NCBI GenBank assembly: GCA_934561485.1
Contig: CAKTGS010000010.1
Span: forward strand, 1 to 37,733
Reading direction: 5' to 3'
Source: an uncultured Faecalibacterium sp.
GTDB taxonomy: Bacteria; Bacillota; Clostridia; Oscillospirales; Ruminococcaceae
DNA length: 37,733 nt
Below are positions 7,072 to 15,139 of the stretch, piece by piece. The position numbers were made by a program, and so were the translations under genes. Position 1 is the stretch's first letter. The number at the start of each line of letters is the position of its first letter. The notes under the pieces are model-generated. The model worked only from the letters and a program-made list of their open reading frames with translations, searched no databases and was not told where the DNA came from.

Positions 7072-8688
7072 TCAGTAGCCTATTTCGTCATCGGTATTGA
7101 TGGAAGAGAAGATGCTCTGGCAGTACAGCCAGTTGCCATCGGTGTCCATCCAGCCGTAGTAGAAGCCGCGCCGTGCCACAAACACACCCTCCGGCAGGGC
7201 GTTCAGGCTGTTATCGTAGTAGCCGTAGCAGCTGCCAAGGCCGTGGAGCACCACATTGCCGGTTTCATCCAGTACATCGCACAGCGAACCATTGCTGCTA
7301 GGGGAGTTGGATGTGCCGTAGTACAGCGGCCGGCCCTCCGGGGTGGTGATGAGATAGCCCATATAGCTGTAGGTCTGCTGCAGGTGGGTCAGGTCGCTGA
7401 CCAGCCCCTGCGGGCCGTAAACGCGGGTGGCAGTGGTCTCGTAATCATCGTTGTCCCGCAGCTCCAGCCAGACATAGCCGTTACCCTCATTGTCGATCAT
7501 TGCCGTCTGCTGGTTTTCCACCGGTTCCACAGTGGTATCGGTGATCAGCTTGCCGGTGTCGGTGTCGTAGACCTTCAGGCTGCCGTTTTTGGCGTAGAGG
7601 GCAATCGTGTGATTGGTGATGCTGGAAGCATACAGCGGCGTCACTTCGCCGGTCTCAAGGTCGTGCAGGTCGTAGCTGTAATCACCGGTGGTGTGCCAGG
7701 TGACCACAAAGCCCGGAAAATAATAATTGGGCAGATCGTCAAAGGTGCCAAGGACGCCGCGGTCCTCGGTGGTCATGTCCCGCAGCTCGTACCGGCCATC
7801 GGCGGTGGTAAAGCACGCCATGTCATTGCCGCAGGTCTGGGTAAAGCCCGCAAAGCTCTCGCCGGTGGCCGGGTTGTAGAGCACCTGCTCCGCCGAGTCG
7901 CCATCGGCGTGGGTCGTGTCCAGCTCCACCCAGTCGCTCAGACTGTCGGCGGCGTAAGAAAGGCTCATGGCTGTGGTAGTGTCAGCCCGGTAGAGCTGTG
8001 TGCCGTCCTTTGCCAGGATGACGACCCAGCTGTGAAGGGATGTGTCGTCGTCCCACTCGTCCTCAGCAAGGCCTTCCGGGCGGGCGTAGCAGGTGTAAAC
8101 AAGGCTGTCACCGCACACGCTGCAGCGATAGGCACCGTCCGGCACCGGCAGGCTTTCGCAGGTGGAAAGGTCCATGACCTGACAGGTGCCGCCGCCCCAA
8201 TAATAGTCCCAGTATTCACCGTTGACAAGGCTGCTCTCCTGCAGTACCAGCAAGCCGTTCTGCATCGTGGCGCTCTGCTCGCCGTCAAAGGCCAGCACCT
8301 CGGTGCCGGTTTTGTCGTACAGGGCGCTGCGGCGTCCACCCCGGCCGGTGGGGTCCGACCAGGTGCGGAACCAGTAATCCGTCTCGCCGGTGACCGTATC
8401 CTGCAAAAGGGTCACATTCTCGCTGCGGGCGGACTGATACAGCACCTGACTGCCGCAGAGAATGGTGCACAGACTGCCGGCATTGTCATAGCCATAGAGC
8501 ATCCGCAGTCTGCCATCGTCCAGCCGGGAAACATCGTACAATGGTTTGCCATTGGCATCGGTGGGCACGGAAGAAGCTGAGACTGGTTTGCCGGAAGCAG
8601 GCGGCATCAGGGCGCAGCCGCAGCCGAATGCAAGGCTCAGGGTCACGCACAGGGCGGCACAGCCCAGGCGGGGAGAGATTCGCTTCAT
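7072..8688 (-). CDS. Lipoprotein with beta-propeller-like repeats, unknown function
   Basis: About 538 residues. The N-terminus MKRISPRLGCAALC...AFGCGC is a lipoprotein signal with candidate acylated Cys23 or Cys25. The rest is made of short beta-strand units rich in Tyr, Asp and Gly, such as LYDKTGTEVLAF, LKVYDTDTGKLI and YYGWMDTDGNWLYC. This recalls WG/KWG or propeller repeats and hence an extracellular binding scaffold. I choose the ATG at 8688 because AAAGGAG lies 8 nt before it; an in-frame GTG at 8697 abuts that site. It precedes the PstS-like gene by 21 bases, suggesting the two exported proteins act together. I do not recognise a named family. Confidence 0.72.
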   Translation of the reverse strand: MKRISPRLGCAALCVTLSLAFGCGCALMPPASGKPVSASSVPTDANGKPLYDVSRLDDGRLRMLYGYDNAGSLCTILCGSQVLYQSARSENVTLLQDTVTGETDYWFRTWSDPTGRGGRRSALYDKTGTEVLAFDGEQSATMQNGLLVLQESSLVNGEYWDYYWGGGTCQVMDLSTCESLPVPDGAYRCSVCGDSLVYTCYARPEGLAEDEWDDDTSLHSWVVILAKDGTQLYRADTTTAMSLSYAADSLSDWVELDTTHADGDSAEQVLYNPATGESFAGFTQTCGNDMACFTTADGRYELRDMTTEDRGVLGTFDDLPNYYFPGFVVTWHTTGDYSYDLHDLETGEVTPLYASSITNHTIALYAKNGSLKVYDTDTGKLITDTTVEPVENQQTAMIDNEGNGYVWLELRDNDDYETTATRVYGPQGLVSDLTHLQQTYSYMGYLITTPEGRPLYYGTSNSPSSNGSLCDVLDETGNVVLHGLGSCYGYYDNSLNALPEGVFVARRGFYYGWMDTDGNWLYCQSIFSSINTDDEIGY

Positions 8689-8793
8689 AGGATTCACTCC
8701 TTTGGAACAGCAAAGTGTGATGGAAACACGGAAAAATACCGATCCGGACGAAAACGCAGAACTGGGAAGAAGTTCCAGTTCAATTAGAATACG

Positions 8794-8834
8794 AAACAGC
8801 CGTGCCTTCCATTGCAGAAAAGCACGGCTGTTTT
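8794..8834 (-). terminator. Terminator after the MATE gene
   Basis: AAACAGCCGTGC (8794-8805) pairs with GCACGGCTGTTT (8822-8833). The hairpin lies just downstream of the minus-strand MATE stop codon, and the short A/T flanks give a weak T tail in either direction. Confidence 0.65.
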
Positions 8835-8859
8835 GGTTACAGATTGGTGACAGGAACGC

Positions 8860-10236
8860 TCAGCTCAGCGGCTTGGCACCATCGTCCATGCGGCCCAGCC
8901 GTTGCATGAGCCAGAGCAGGAACGGCAGGGAAACCATAAAGGTGAGCACATCCGCAAAGGGCTGGCTGATCTGCACGCCCACAAGGCCGAGGAATCGCGG
9001 CAGCAGAACAATGAGCGGGATAAAAAAGGTGCCGCCGCGGCAGCAGGCCAGGAAGGTGGCGCGTCCGGCCATGCCGATGCTCTGATAAACCATGTTTGCC
9101 ATGACGATGACCGGGAGCAGTAGCATGGAAAGGCACTGATAGCGGAAGGCAGGCAGCGCTACGGCGGTAACCTCCGGGTCATCGCGGAACATGCGGATCA
9201 GGGCATCGCCGTTCACCCAGCAAAGCCCCAGCAGCACCGCCAGCAGGCAGAGCGCCGCAAAGGTGGTAAAGATGGTGGCTTTCTGCACCCGGCGGTACTT
9301 GCGTGCTCCGTAGTTGAAGGCTGCCACCGGCTGCAGGCCCTGCCCCACGCCAATGACCACCGAGGAGAGGAACAGGAAAATGCGGGAAATAATGCTCATG
9401 CCGGCCACGGCGGCATCGCCGTAGCGGCTGGCGGCAATGTTCAGCAGCATACCGCCGATGCTGTTCAGGCCCTGACGGCCAAAACTGGGGGCACCGCCCG
9501 CCAGAATGATGCCGAACTCCCGTGCTTCGCGGGTGACGGCGGTAATGCGGAACCGGCTCACCGTTTTGCCCCGCAGGAACATGGACAGCAGGATGCAGAA
9601 GCTGATGCCCTGGCTCAGGGCGGTGGCAATGCCCGCACCGGCGGTGCCAAGGCTCAGGCCGAACATGAAAATGGGGTCCAGTACAATGTTCAGCACGCCG
9701 CCGGTGACCAGGCCGATCATGGCAAAGCTGGCCTTGCCCTCGTAGCGCAGGATGTTGTTCATCACCAGGCTGGCGATCATCAGCGGGGCCGCAATGAAGA
9801 TGGGCCGCGCGTAGGCACAGGCATGGGGCAGAATGGTCTCGGTGCTGCCCAGCAGCAGCATGAAGCTGGGCAGGGTGGCAAGGCCAATGACGGCCAGCAC
9901 CACGCCGAAGGCCAGCGCCGTGAAAAAGCTGGTGGAGGCAAACCGGGTGGCGGCCTCGGTATTGCGGCTGCCCAGGCTGCGGCTGATCACGGTGCCCGCG
10001 CCGTGGCCCAGCATAAAGCCCAACGCCTGGATGATGGCCATCAGGCTGGAAACCACGCCCACCGCGCCGGATGCACTGGTGGAGATCTGGCCCACAAAAA
10101 AGGTGTCGGCCAGGTTGTAAATGCTGGTGATGAGCATACTCAAAACGGTGGGGGCGGCCAGCCCGAGGATCAGTTTCGGGATGGGGGTTTCCGTCATTTT
10201 TTTGTATTGTTGGATGTTCAGTTCATCTGATGTCAT
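8860..10236 (-). CDS. MATE family multidrug/cation exporter
   Basis: A 458-residue integral membrane protein with about 12 hydrophobic helices in two similar halves. MATE hallmarks include APTVLSMLITSIYNLADTFF near the N-terminus, LGHGAGTVISRSLG in the loop between helices 2 and 3, and GQGLQPVAAFNYGA at the start of the second half. Such proteins export cationic drugs or metabolites using Na+ or H+ gradients; the substrate cannot be read from sequence. AAAGGAGG just before the ATG at 10236 sets the start; an in-frame upstream start at 10320 has no ribosome-binding site and would overlap the promoter. The gene is monocistronic with its own promoter and terminator. Confidence 0.93.
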   Translation of the reverse strand: MTSDELNIQQYKKMTETPIPKLILGLAAPTVLSMLITSIYNLADTFFVGQISTSASGAVGVVSSLMAIIQALGFMLGHGAGTVISRSLGSRNTEAATRFASTSFFTALAFGVVLAVIGLATLPSFMLLLGSTETILPHACAYARPIFIAAPLMIASLVMNNILRYEGKASFAMIGLVTGGVLNIVLDPIFMFGLSLGTAGAGIATALSQGISFCILLSMFLRGKTVSRFRITAVTREAREFGIILAGGAPSFGRQGLNSIGGMLLNIAASRYGDAAVAGMSIISRIFLFLSSVVIGVGQGLQPVAAFNYGARKYRRVQKATIFTTFAALCLLAVLLGLCWVNGDALIRMFRDDPEVTAVALPAFRYQCLSMLLLPVIVMANMVYQSIGMAGRATFLACCRGGTFFIPLIVLLPRFLGLVGVQISQPFADVLTFMVSLPFLLWLMQRLGRMDDGAKPLS

Positions 10237-10328
10237 GCAAAGACCTCCTTTGGCTCTGAGTTGGAAAAGCCGCTCCCTGTGACAAGAGCGGCAGTAACGT
10301 ATGGAAAGTGTGCGGTGCATACAACTTT

Positions 10329-10357
10329 AGTATAACGCAGCTGCGGCAAAAAGTCGA
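10329..10357 (-). promoter_or_regulatory. Likely promoter of the MATE gene
   Basis: On the minus strand a weak -35 TCGACT (10352-10357) and a good -10 TATACT (10329-10334) are 17 bp apart, about 90 bp upstream of the start. The rest of the 10237-10540 gap shows no further gene or clear hairpin. Confidence 0.6.
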
Positions 10358-10454
10358 GAGGGCGCAAACCGGCTTTTGCAGCCTGCGAAGGGGAGAAAAA
10401 GCTGCCGAAACACCGGCGGATTCTGTATAAAATGCTAAAGGATGGTCGAATTGC

Positions 10455-10483
10455 TTGTGAAAAATCACGATATGTGGTATCAT
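10455..10483 (+). promoter_or_regulatory. Extended -10 promoter for the lectin gene
   Basis: TTGTGA (10455-10460) and TATCAT (10478-10483) have a 17-bp spacer, and a TG pair at 10475-10476 makes it an extended -10 promoter. The start codon lies 57 bp downstream. Confidence 0.65.
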
Positions 10484-10540
10484 TTAAAACGAATTACATG
10501 GGAATGCCTGTAAAAAATACCAATTGGGAGGGAATTATTT

Positions 10541-11338
10541 ATGAAGTCCGTAGCACAAACCGTGATCGAAGCCGATCACTTTTATACCATTGCGGCCCAC
10601 ACCGGCAATGTCATTCAGGCGGTGGAAGGCAGCAAGGACGGCGGCACGGTCCGCCTGGGCAAGTACGACCACAAGCCCGAGCAGGAGTGGAGCTTTATCC
10701 GCGTGGGCGATGGCGTGTACCGCATCCGCAACCGCGCTTCCGGCAAACTGCTGGATCTGACCATGACCGGCACCGCCAACGGCACCTGGCTGCACCTGTG
10801 GGAGGATGTGGGCGGCACGTCCCAGATGTGGTCCGTTCAGCCCACCCCGGAAGGGACCGTGCGCCTGCGCTCTTCCTGGGCCGGCGGCAAGTGCATTGAC
10901 ACCGTGGGCATGGGTGCCGAAGTGGGTGCTGTGCTGCAGATCTGGCAGGAAGTGCCGGGCGCAGACCAGCTGTGGACCATTGCTGAGGTGAAGGAGCGCG
11001 CAAAGCGCACCGTCAAGAAGGCAGAAGAAAAGGCTGAGCAGCCTGCCGCAGAAGCCGCTGCCGCCCCCGCTGCAGAAAAGGCTTCGGCCGAAAAGCCTGC
11101 TGCCCGCAAGCCCCGCACCACCAAAAAGGCTGCCGAAAAAGCAGCCGAGCCGGTAAAGGCGGAAGAGAAGAAAGCCGAGCCTGCCGCCAAGCCCGCCCGC
11201 AAAACGGCTGCCAAGAAGGCTCCTGCCAAGGCTGCCAAGACGGCTCCCACTGCTGAGGTGAAGCCTGAAGCTGCTGTGGAAGCAAAGCCCAAGGCAAAGC
11301 GTGCACCCCGCAAAAAGACCGTGAAAGAAACGGTCTGA
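10541..11338 (+). CDS. Ricin-type beta-trefoil lectin with histone H1-like basic tail
   Basis: 265 residues in two clearly different halves. Residues 1-150 form a ricin B-type beta-trefoil with the (QxW)3 signature: QEW (48-50), QMW (95-97) and QLW (143-145), one per lobe. Residues 151-265 are almost only Lys, Ala, Glu, Pro and Arg, with many KKA, AAK and PAAK units as in histone H1-like bacterial proteins. No signal peptide or membrane segment is seen, so the protein should be cytoplasmic. The tail would suit nucleic-acid or polyanion binding and the trefoil would suit sugar binding; both are inferences. GGGAGG lies about 10 nt before the ATG. The gene is monocistronic. Confidence 0.85.
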   Translation: MKSVAQTVIEADHFYTIAAHTGNVIQAVEGSKDGGTVRLGKYDHKPEQEWSFIRVGDGVYRIRNRASGKLLDLTMTGTANGTWLHLWEDVGGTSQMWSVQPTPEGTVRLRSSWAGGKCIDTVGMGAEVGAVLQIWQEVPGADQLWTIAEVKERAKRTVKKAEEKAEQPAAEAAAAPAAEKASAEKPAARKPRTTKKAAEKAAEPVKAEEKKAEPAAKPARKTAAKKAPAKAAKTAPTAEVKPEAAVEAKPKAKRAPRKKTVKETV

Positions 11339-11453
11339 TCGAATCATTATCGCAATTTTCAAAAATGGTGCCTATCAAAACGGCATATTTGCGATATGCA
11401 GTTTGCGGATGTTGCTTGTGCATTAAAAACGCAAACTGCTATAAAAGCAAAGC

Positions 11454-11492
11454 AGCGCCCGCTGTGTCTGTGTGACCGGCGGGCGCTTTTTT
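11454..11492 (+). terminator. Terminator after the lectin gene
   Basis: AGCGCCCGC (11454-11462) pairs with GCGGGCGCT (11479-11487), followed by a run of six T. The stretch 11339-11453 between the stop and this hairpin holds nothing I recognise. Confidence 0.88.
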
Positions 11493-11542
11493 GGCGGAAG
11501 ATCCGGCAGAACCCGAGCAAAGCGAGATGACGGAGAGGGCTC

Positions 11543-12187
11543 TTATTCCAGATCTTCTTTCAGGCAGAACCGGTTCTTTTCAAATTCCAGCAGGCCCTCG
11601 TCCCGCATTTTGCACAGCTCTTTGGAAAGGGCGCTGCGGTCCAGGTTGAGGTAGTCGGCCAGCTGCTGGCGGTTGAAGGGGATCTCAAACTGCAGGCTGC
11701 CGCACCGGGCAGCCTGGGCGGAAAAATAGGTCAGAAGCCGCCCCCGCACCGTTTTGGGGGTGGTGCAGAAGATGCGCTGCGAAAGGCTCAGGTTCTTGCG
11801 CATGGAGACCGTCAGCAGGTTCTGCAGCAGGCGGTTCTGGGCCGGGACACTGCCGGAAGAAAAGGCCGCCGCCTTCACAAACAGGATCTCGCAGTCCTCG
11901 GCGGCTACGGCATCCACCATCAGGGCATCGCCGCAGAAGGCGTAGGTCTCGGCAAACACCTGCCCGGCGGGCACCTGGGTCAGGATGCTTTTGCAGCCCC
12001 ACAGGTCCAGGTTTTCAATGTGGACGGTGCCGCGCAGTACCACGCCGATCTCGTGCACGTGGTCTCCGGCGTGAAAGATCACTTCGCGGCGGGAAAACCT
12101 GCGGGTGCGCAGATGTCCGGCGGCGGCCAGGGCGTCCCAGTCGGCATCGGTCAGTCCGGCAAACAACGGAGATGCAATATTTTTCAT
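11543..12187 (-). CDS. Crp/Fnr-family transcriptional regulator
   Basis: 214 residues: an N-terminal cyclic-nucleotide-binding-like beta barrel (about 8-115, with IFHAGDHVHEIGVVLRGTVHI) and a C-terminal winged helix-turn-helix (about 150-207, with FNRQQLADYLNLDRSALSKEL as the recognition unit). The Cys cluster that binds Fe-S in E. coli FNR is absent at the N-terminus, so another signal is expected, for example haem or redox/nitrosative stress as in related clostridial regulators. It is divergent from a ferredoxin gene, and a long palindrome covers the shared promoter region. This suggests that it controls both itself and the ferredoxin. Confidence 0.9.
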   Translation of the reverse strand: MKNIASPLFAGLTDADWDALAAAGHLRTRRFSRREVIFHAGDHVHEIGVVLRGTVHIENLDLWGCKSILTQVPAGQVFAETYAFCGDALMVDAVAAEDCEILFVKAAAFSSGSVPAQNRLLQNLLTVSMRKNLSLSQRIFCTTPKTVRGRLLTYFSAQAARCGSLQFEIPFNRQQLADYLNLDRSALSKELCKMRDEGLLEFEKNRFCLKEDLE

Positions 12188-12220
12188 AAAAATCCTCTCT
12201 TTGTGGTTATAACAACCGAA

Positions 12221-12255
12221 TTGATGGCCTGATTATAGTATACTCAGGCCATCAA
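12221..12255. promoter_or_regulatory. 35-bp palindrome, likely operator between regulator and ferredoxin
   Basis: Two perfect 12-bp arms, TTGATGGCCTGA (12221-12232) and TCAGGCCATCAA (12244-12255), flank an 11-bp A+T-rich centre. The centre overlaps a minus-strand promoter (TTGTTT 12255-12260, 17 bp, TATAAT 12232-12237) serving the regulator, and a plus-strand TATACT (12239-12244) that could serve the ferredoxin. The placement fits binding by the neighbouring Crp/Fnr protein. Confidence 0.75.
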
Positions 12256-12273
12256 AACAAGGAGGCTTTTCTT

Positions 12274-12981
12274 ATGATCCGCAAAATCATTCACATAGAC
12301 GAAGAAAAATGCAACGGCTGCGGGGCCTGCGTCACCGCCTGCCACGAAGGAGCCATTGGCCTGGTAAACGGCAAGGCCAAGCTGCTGCGGGACGACTACT
12401 GCGATGGCTTTGGCGACTGCCTGCCCGGCTGCCCCACCGGTGCCATCACCTTTACCGAGCGCGAAGCCGCTGCCTACGATGAGCAGGCCGTGCTGGAAAA
12501 CAAGCAGAAAAAGGCCGCTGCTGCGGCTCCGGCCTTCCACGGCTGCCCCGGCAGTGCCATGCGGCAGTTCCACCGGGAAGCAAGTACCCCGGCTGCGGCC
12601 CCTGCAGCACAGGCCTCTCAGCTGGGCCAGTGGCCCTGCCAGATCAAGCTGGTGCCGGTGAACGCACCCTATTTTGACGGGGCAAAGCTGCTGATCGCCG
12701 CCGACTGCACGGCCTATGCCTATGCCAATGTACACGAGGAATTCATGAAGGGGCACATCACCCTGATCGGCTGCCCCAAGCTGGATGCAGTGGATTACAG
12801 CGAGAAGCTGACCGCGATCCTGAAACAGAACGACATCAAGAGCGTGACCGTGCTGCGCATGGAAGTGCCCTGCTGCGGCGGGCTGGAACATGCGGCCGTC
12901 ACGGCGCTGAAAAACAGCGGCAAGTTCCTGCCCTGGCAGGTGGTGACCATCTCCACCGATGGCCGCATCCTGGACCGGTAA
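12274..12981 (+). CDS. Two-cluster ferredoxin-domain protein
   Basis: 235 residues. The N-terminal ferredoxin domain has a complete first cluster motif (C13, C16, C19, C23) and a second with C43, C49 and C53, spaced as CDGFGDCLPGCP. A linker carries HGCPGSAMR, and the C-terminal part has LLIAADCTAYAY, GCPKLD and MEVPCCGG, all conserved in this clostridial family, which is often found with Crp/Fnr regulators and hybrid cluster protein. It is probably an electron carrier or redox partner; no hcp gene is in the window. The ATG at 12274 follows AAGGAGG by about 8 nt, and the leader is very short. The neighbouring palindrome implies control by the divergent regulator. Confidence 0.88.
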   Translation: MIRKIIHIDEEKCNGCGACVTACHEGAIGLVNGKAKLLRDDYCDGFGDCLPGCPTGAITFTEREAAAYDEQAVLENKQKKAAAAAPAFHGCPGSAMRQFHREASTPAAAPAAQASQLGQWPCQIKLVPVNAPYFDGAKLLIAADCTAYAYANVHEEFMKGHITLIGCPKLDAVDYSEKLTAILKQNDIKSVTVLRMEVPCCGGLEHAAVTALKNSGKFLPWQVVTISTDGRILDR

Positions 12982-12999
12982 ACGCAAAATAAAATAATC

Positions 13000-13051
13000 A
13001 TCCACGGATCGCCCCGGCAGTGCTGCAGGGAAACGGTCCGTGGATATTTTT
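13000..13051 (+). terminator. Terminator after the ferredoxin gene
   Basis: ATCCACGGA (13000-13008) pairs with TCCGTGGAT (13037-13045), followed by ATTTTTGTT. The next promoter begins immediately after it. Confidence 0.75.
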
Positions 13052-13052
13052 G

Positions 13053-13080
13053 TTGACATGCAGCCGGAAAAATTTATAAT
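13053..13080 (+). promoter_or_regulatory. Consensus sigma-A promoter for the secreted protein/TPR operon
   Basis: Both boxes are perfect, TTGACA (13053-13058) and TATAAT (13075-13080), with a 16-bp spacer. It lies 67 bp upstream of the start at 13148. Confidence 0.88.
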
Positions 13081-13147
13081 GGAAATTACAAGAGCTGCTG
13101 CCTTTGCATGGGCAGGCGCTTTTGGAAAAATGAAATCAGGAGGAATC

Positions 13148-13756
13148 ATGATGTACAAAGTTGGAAGAGCGGCTGCTGCGGCGCTGCTGGCGGCATTGAT
13201 GATGACGGCAGCCGGTGTTTCTGCAGGCGCAGAAATGCCGACGCAGGCGGGAAAGGCGGAAGCAGCTGTCCTGGAGCAGACGACTTCCGGCACTGCGTCC
13301 GAGAAAAAGGTGACCCGGCTGAAGGTGAACAACCACGATGCTGTGCGGATCGGAAACCTGAAGTTCTGCTATACGTCCAATTCTGCCGCTATAGAGGAAC
13401 TGGAAAAAGCGAGCGGGACCCACGAAGAAGAGTTCTACTTCAAAGTGGAAAATGTCGGCAGTGAGCCGATTTCGGTCTGGACCGGGAAAAAAGCATCCGA
13501 GTTTCAGCTGATCTGCAACGGCCAGACGCTTTCGGGCGAGCAGTCCGGGTGCGATGGATACTTGGTGGAGGACGAGGCCCAGGGCGTGTGGGTCTGGCAG
13601 AACGATACCAGCGGGATGCTGCCTGCCGGCAAGCAAACGGAAACATGCTATCGGGTGCAGATGCCTGCACATTGGGAGCAGTGCACGGTCATTTACACGC
13701 CGGTATCCGCACCGGACACGATCGTTGAAATTACGATCGATAACCCCTGGCTCTAA
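13148..13756 (+). CDS. Secreted protein of unknown function
   Basis: About 202 residues. The N-terminus MMYKVGRAAAAALLAALMMTAAGVSAGAE is a typical Sec signal peptide with likely cleavage after VSA or AGA. The mature part is polar and beta-rich with two Cys in the FCYTS and LICNGQTL segments and a third in SGCDG. The segment EFYFKVENVGSEPISVW recalls DUF4352/immunoglobulin-like extracellular domains, but I cannot name the family. AGGAGGAA just upstream supports the ATG at 13148 (or 13151); a longer frame from 13040 would start inside the promoter. A consensus promoter precedes it, and the TPR lipoprotein follows after 31 bases, so both are probably one transcript. Confidence 0.75.
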   Translation: MMYKVGRAAAAALLAALMMTAAGVSAGAEMPTQAGKAEAAVLEQTTSGTASEKKVTRLKVNNHDAVRIGNLKFCYTSNSAAIEELEKASGTHEEEFYFKVENVGSEPISVWTGKKASEFQLICNGQTLSGEQSGCDGYLVEDEAQGVWVWQNDTSGMLPAGKQTETCYRVQMPAHWEQCTVIYTPVSAPDTIVEITIDNPWL

Positions 13757-13787
13757 TCAGCCTTATGCCGGATAAGGAGATGCGATC

Positions 13788-15056
13788 ATGAGCAAAACCG
13801 GAACACGCCGCCCCCTGCGGCTGCTGGCGGTGCTTTTGCTGGTGCTGGCCCTGTTCACGGCCTGCACTTCCAGTGCGCAAAAAGCAGCGCAGCAGCTGGA
13901 ACTGGGGCGGAAGTACCTGACCGAACAGAACTACACCGAGGCCGTGGCGGCCTTTACCGAAGCCATCCGGCTGGACCCGGACAGCATTGAAGCATACCTG
14001 GGCCGCGCCGAGGTGTATGTGAACTTGAAACAGTATGAGGACGCCGAGGCCGACTACGCTGCAGTGCTGGAAAAGACGGCCGACCGGCCCTACACCCAGG
14101 CCGAGGCCTATGCGGGCCGCGCAGCGGTGTATGAGCAGACCGGCGACTGGGCCGCCGCCGAAGCGGACTACAGCACGGCCCTGCCGCTGCTGGATGCCGA
14201 CAAGGCCAAAGAGGAAGCGGACGCCGACACCCTGCTGGCCCTGAAAAAAGACCTGCTGAAACGCCATGCTGCCGTTTGCATCACGCTGGAATGGTTCGAC
14301 AAGGCCAGCACGGACTACGATGCCCTGGAGCAGCTGGGCGAGGATGTTTCTGCCGAGCGGGCGGCGCTGGAAGCGCTGCTGCCTGCAGAAGAAGAACCGG
14401 AGGAGCCGGAAACGGAAGAACCGGTCCAGGAGCAGCCCGCCGAAGAACCGGCGGCTTCCAGCCGGGAAGAGCAGCCTGCGGCCAGCAAGACACAGCAGGC
14501 AGCCCCGGCCCAGCCGCAGTCCTACACGGCTTCCCGAAACGATGGCTGGAGCGATGAGGAAGAAAGCCACACCGAAACCGAGACGGTAACCGTGAACTAC
14601 CAGGTGGGCAGCGGTGCCGTCAAGGTGATTTATCAGCTGACAGACCAGTGGCAGAGCGCCGAGGAGCCGGGCGTGCAGCACACGGATGCCGAGACCCACA
14701 GCTACACCTACAAGCTTTCGCAGCCGCTGCAGGCGCTGACCCGGCAGGGGCAGTGGCAGGCCGTGCTGGATGTTCCGGCAGGCACCACCGTCAGCTGTGA
14801 TGTATCTGTGCAGGCATCCAGCAATGGGCAGGCTGTGGGGGACTTGCGCTGGTCCCACACGATGTGGCTGGTGGAAGCTTCCAGCGTGCCCAAAACCAAC
14901 GCGGAGCTGCAGGCCCTGGTCAAGGCGGCAGGCGGATATGCCACCAAGGACAGCTTTACCGTAGAAGCGGGCCGGGTGTATGTGCCCATCCGCATGGACC
15001 TTGGAGAGGGCGGCGCCATTTTCAGCTACGGTGGCTTTATCTTCCGCGGCGTATAA
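13788..15056 (+). CDS. TPR-repeat lipoprotein
   Basis: 422 residues. A lipoprotein signal ends at Cys26 (LFTAC). Residues about 30-200 form tetratricopeptide repeats, for example GRKYLTEQNYTEAVAAFTEA and AYLGRAEVYVNLKQYEDAEA, which mediate protein-protein contacts. A Glu/Pro/Gln-rich linker (about 205-260) leads to a beta-rich C-terminal domain (about 275-422) with no match I know. It is anchored on the outer face of the membrane. Sharing a transcript with the secreted protein upstream suggests a joint role at the cell surface. The function of the C-terminal domain is unknown. Confidence 0.85.
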   Translation: MSKTGTRRPLRLLAVLLLVLALFTACTSSAQKAAQQLELGRKYLTEQNYTEAVAAFTEAIRLDPDSIEAYLGRAEVYVNLKQYEDAEADYAAVLEKTADRPYTQAEAYAGRAAVYEQTGDWAAAEADYSTALPLLDADKAKEEADADTLLALKKDLLKRHAAVCITLEWFDKASTDYDALEQLGEDVSAERAALEALLPAEEEPEEPETEEPVQEQPAEEPAASSREEQPAASKTQQAAPAQPQSYTASRNDGWSDEEESHTETETVTVNYQVGSGAVKVIYQLTDQWQSAEEPGVQHTDAETHSYTYKLSQPLQALTRQGQWQAVLDVPAGTTVSCDVSVQASSNGQAVGDLRWSHTMWLVEASSVPKTNAELQALVKAAGGYATKDSFTVEAGRVYVPIRMDLGEGGAIFSYGGFIFRGV

Positions 15057-15064
15057 CCCAAACA

Positions 15065-15117
15065 AAAAAGCATCTGCAGCCGCTTCCTGCTGGAAGCCGC
15101 ACTGCAGATGCTTTTTG
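15065..15117. terminator. Bidirectional terminator between convergent genes
   Basis: AGCATCTGCAG (15069-15079) pairs with CTGCAGATGCT (15102-15112), with an A run before and a T run after. It can stop both the plus-strand TPR gene and the minus-strand gene ending at 15140. Confidence 0.9.
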
Positions 15118-15139
15118 CTTTTTTAAAAGGATGCCGTTC

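Noticed and set aside
7042..8580. A 512-codon plus-strand frame opposite the propeller-like lipoprotein
   Set aside because: The minus-strand gene has a ribosome-binding site and a lipoprotein signal; the plus-strand frame has neither.
12221..12255. Reading the palindrome as a standard Fnr box (TTGAT-N4-ATCAA)
   Set aside because: The TTGAT and ATCAA ends are present but 25 bp apart, not 4, so the standard site does not fit.
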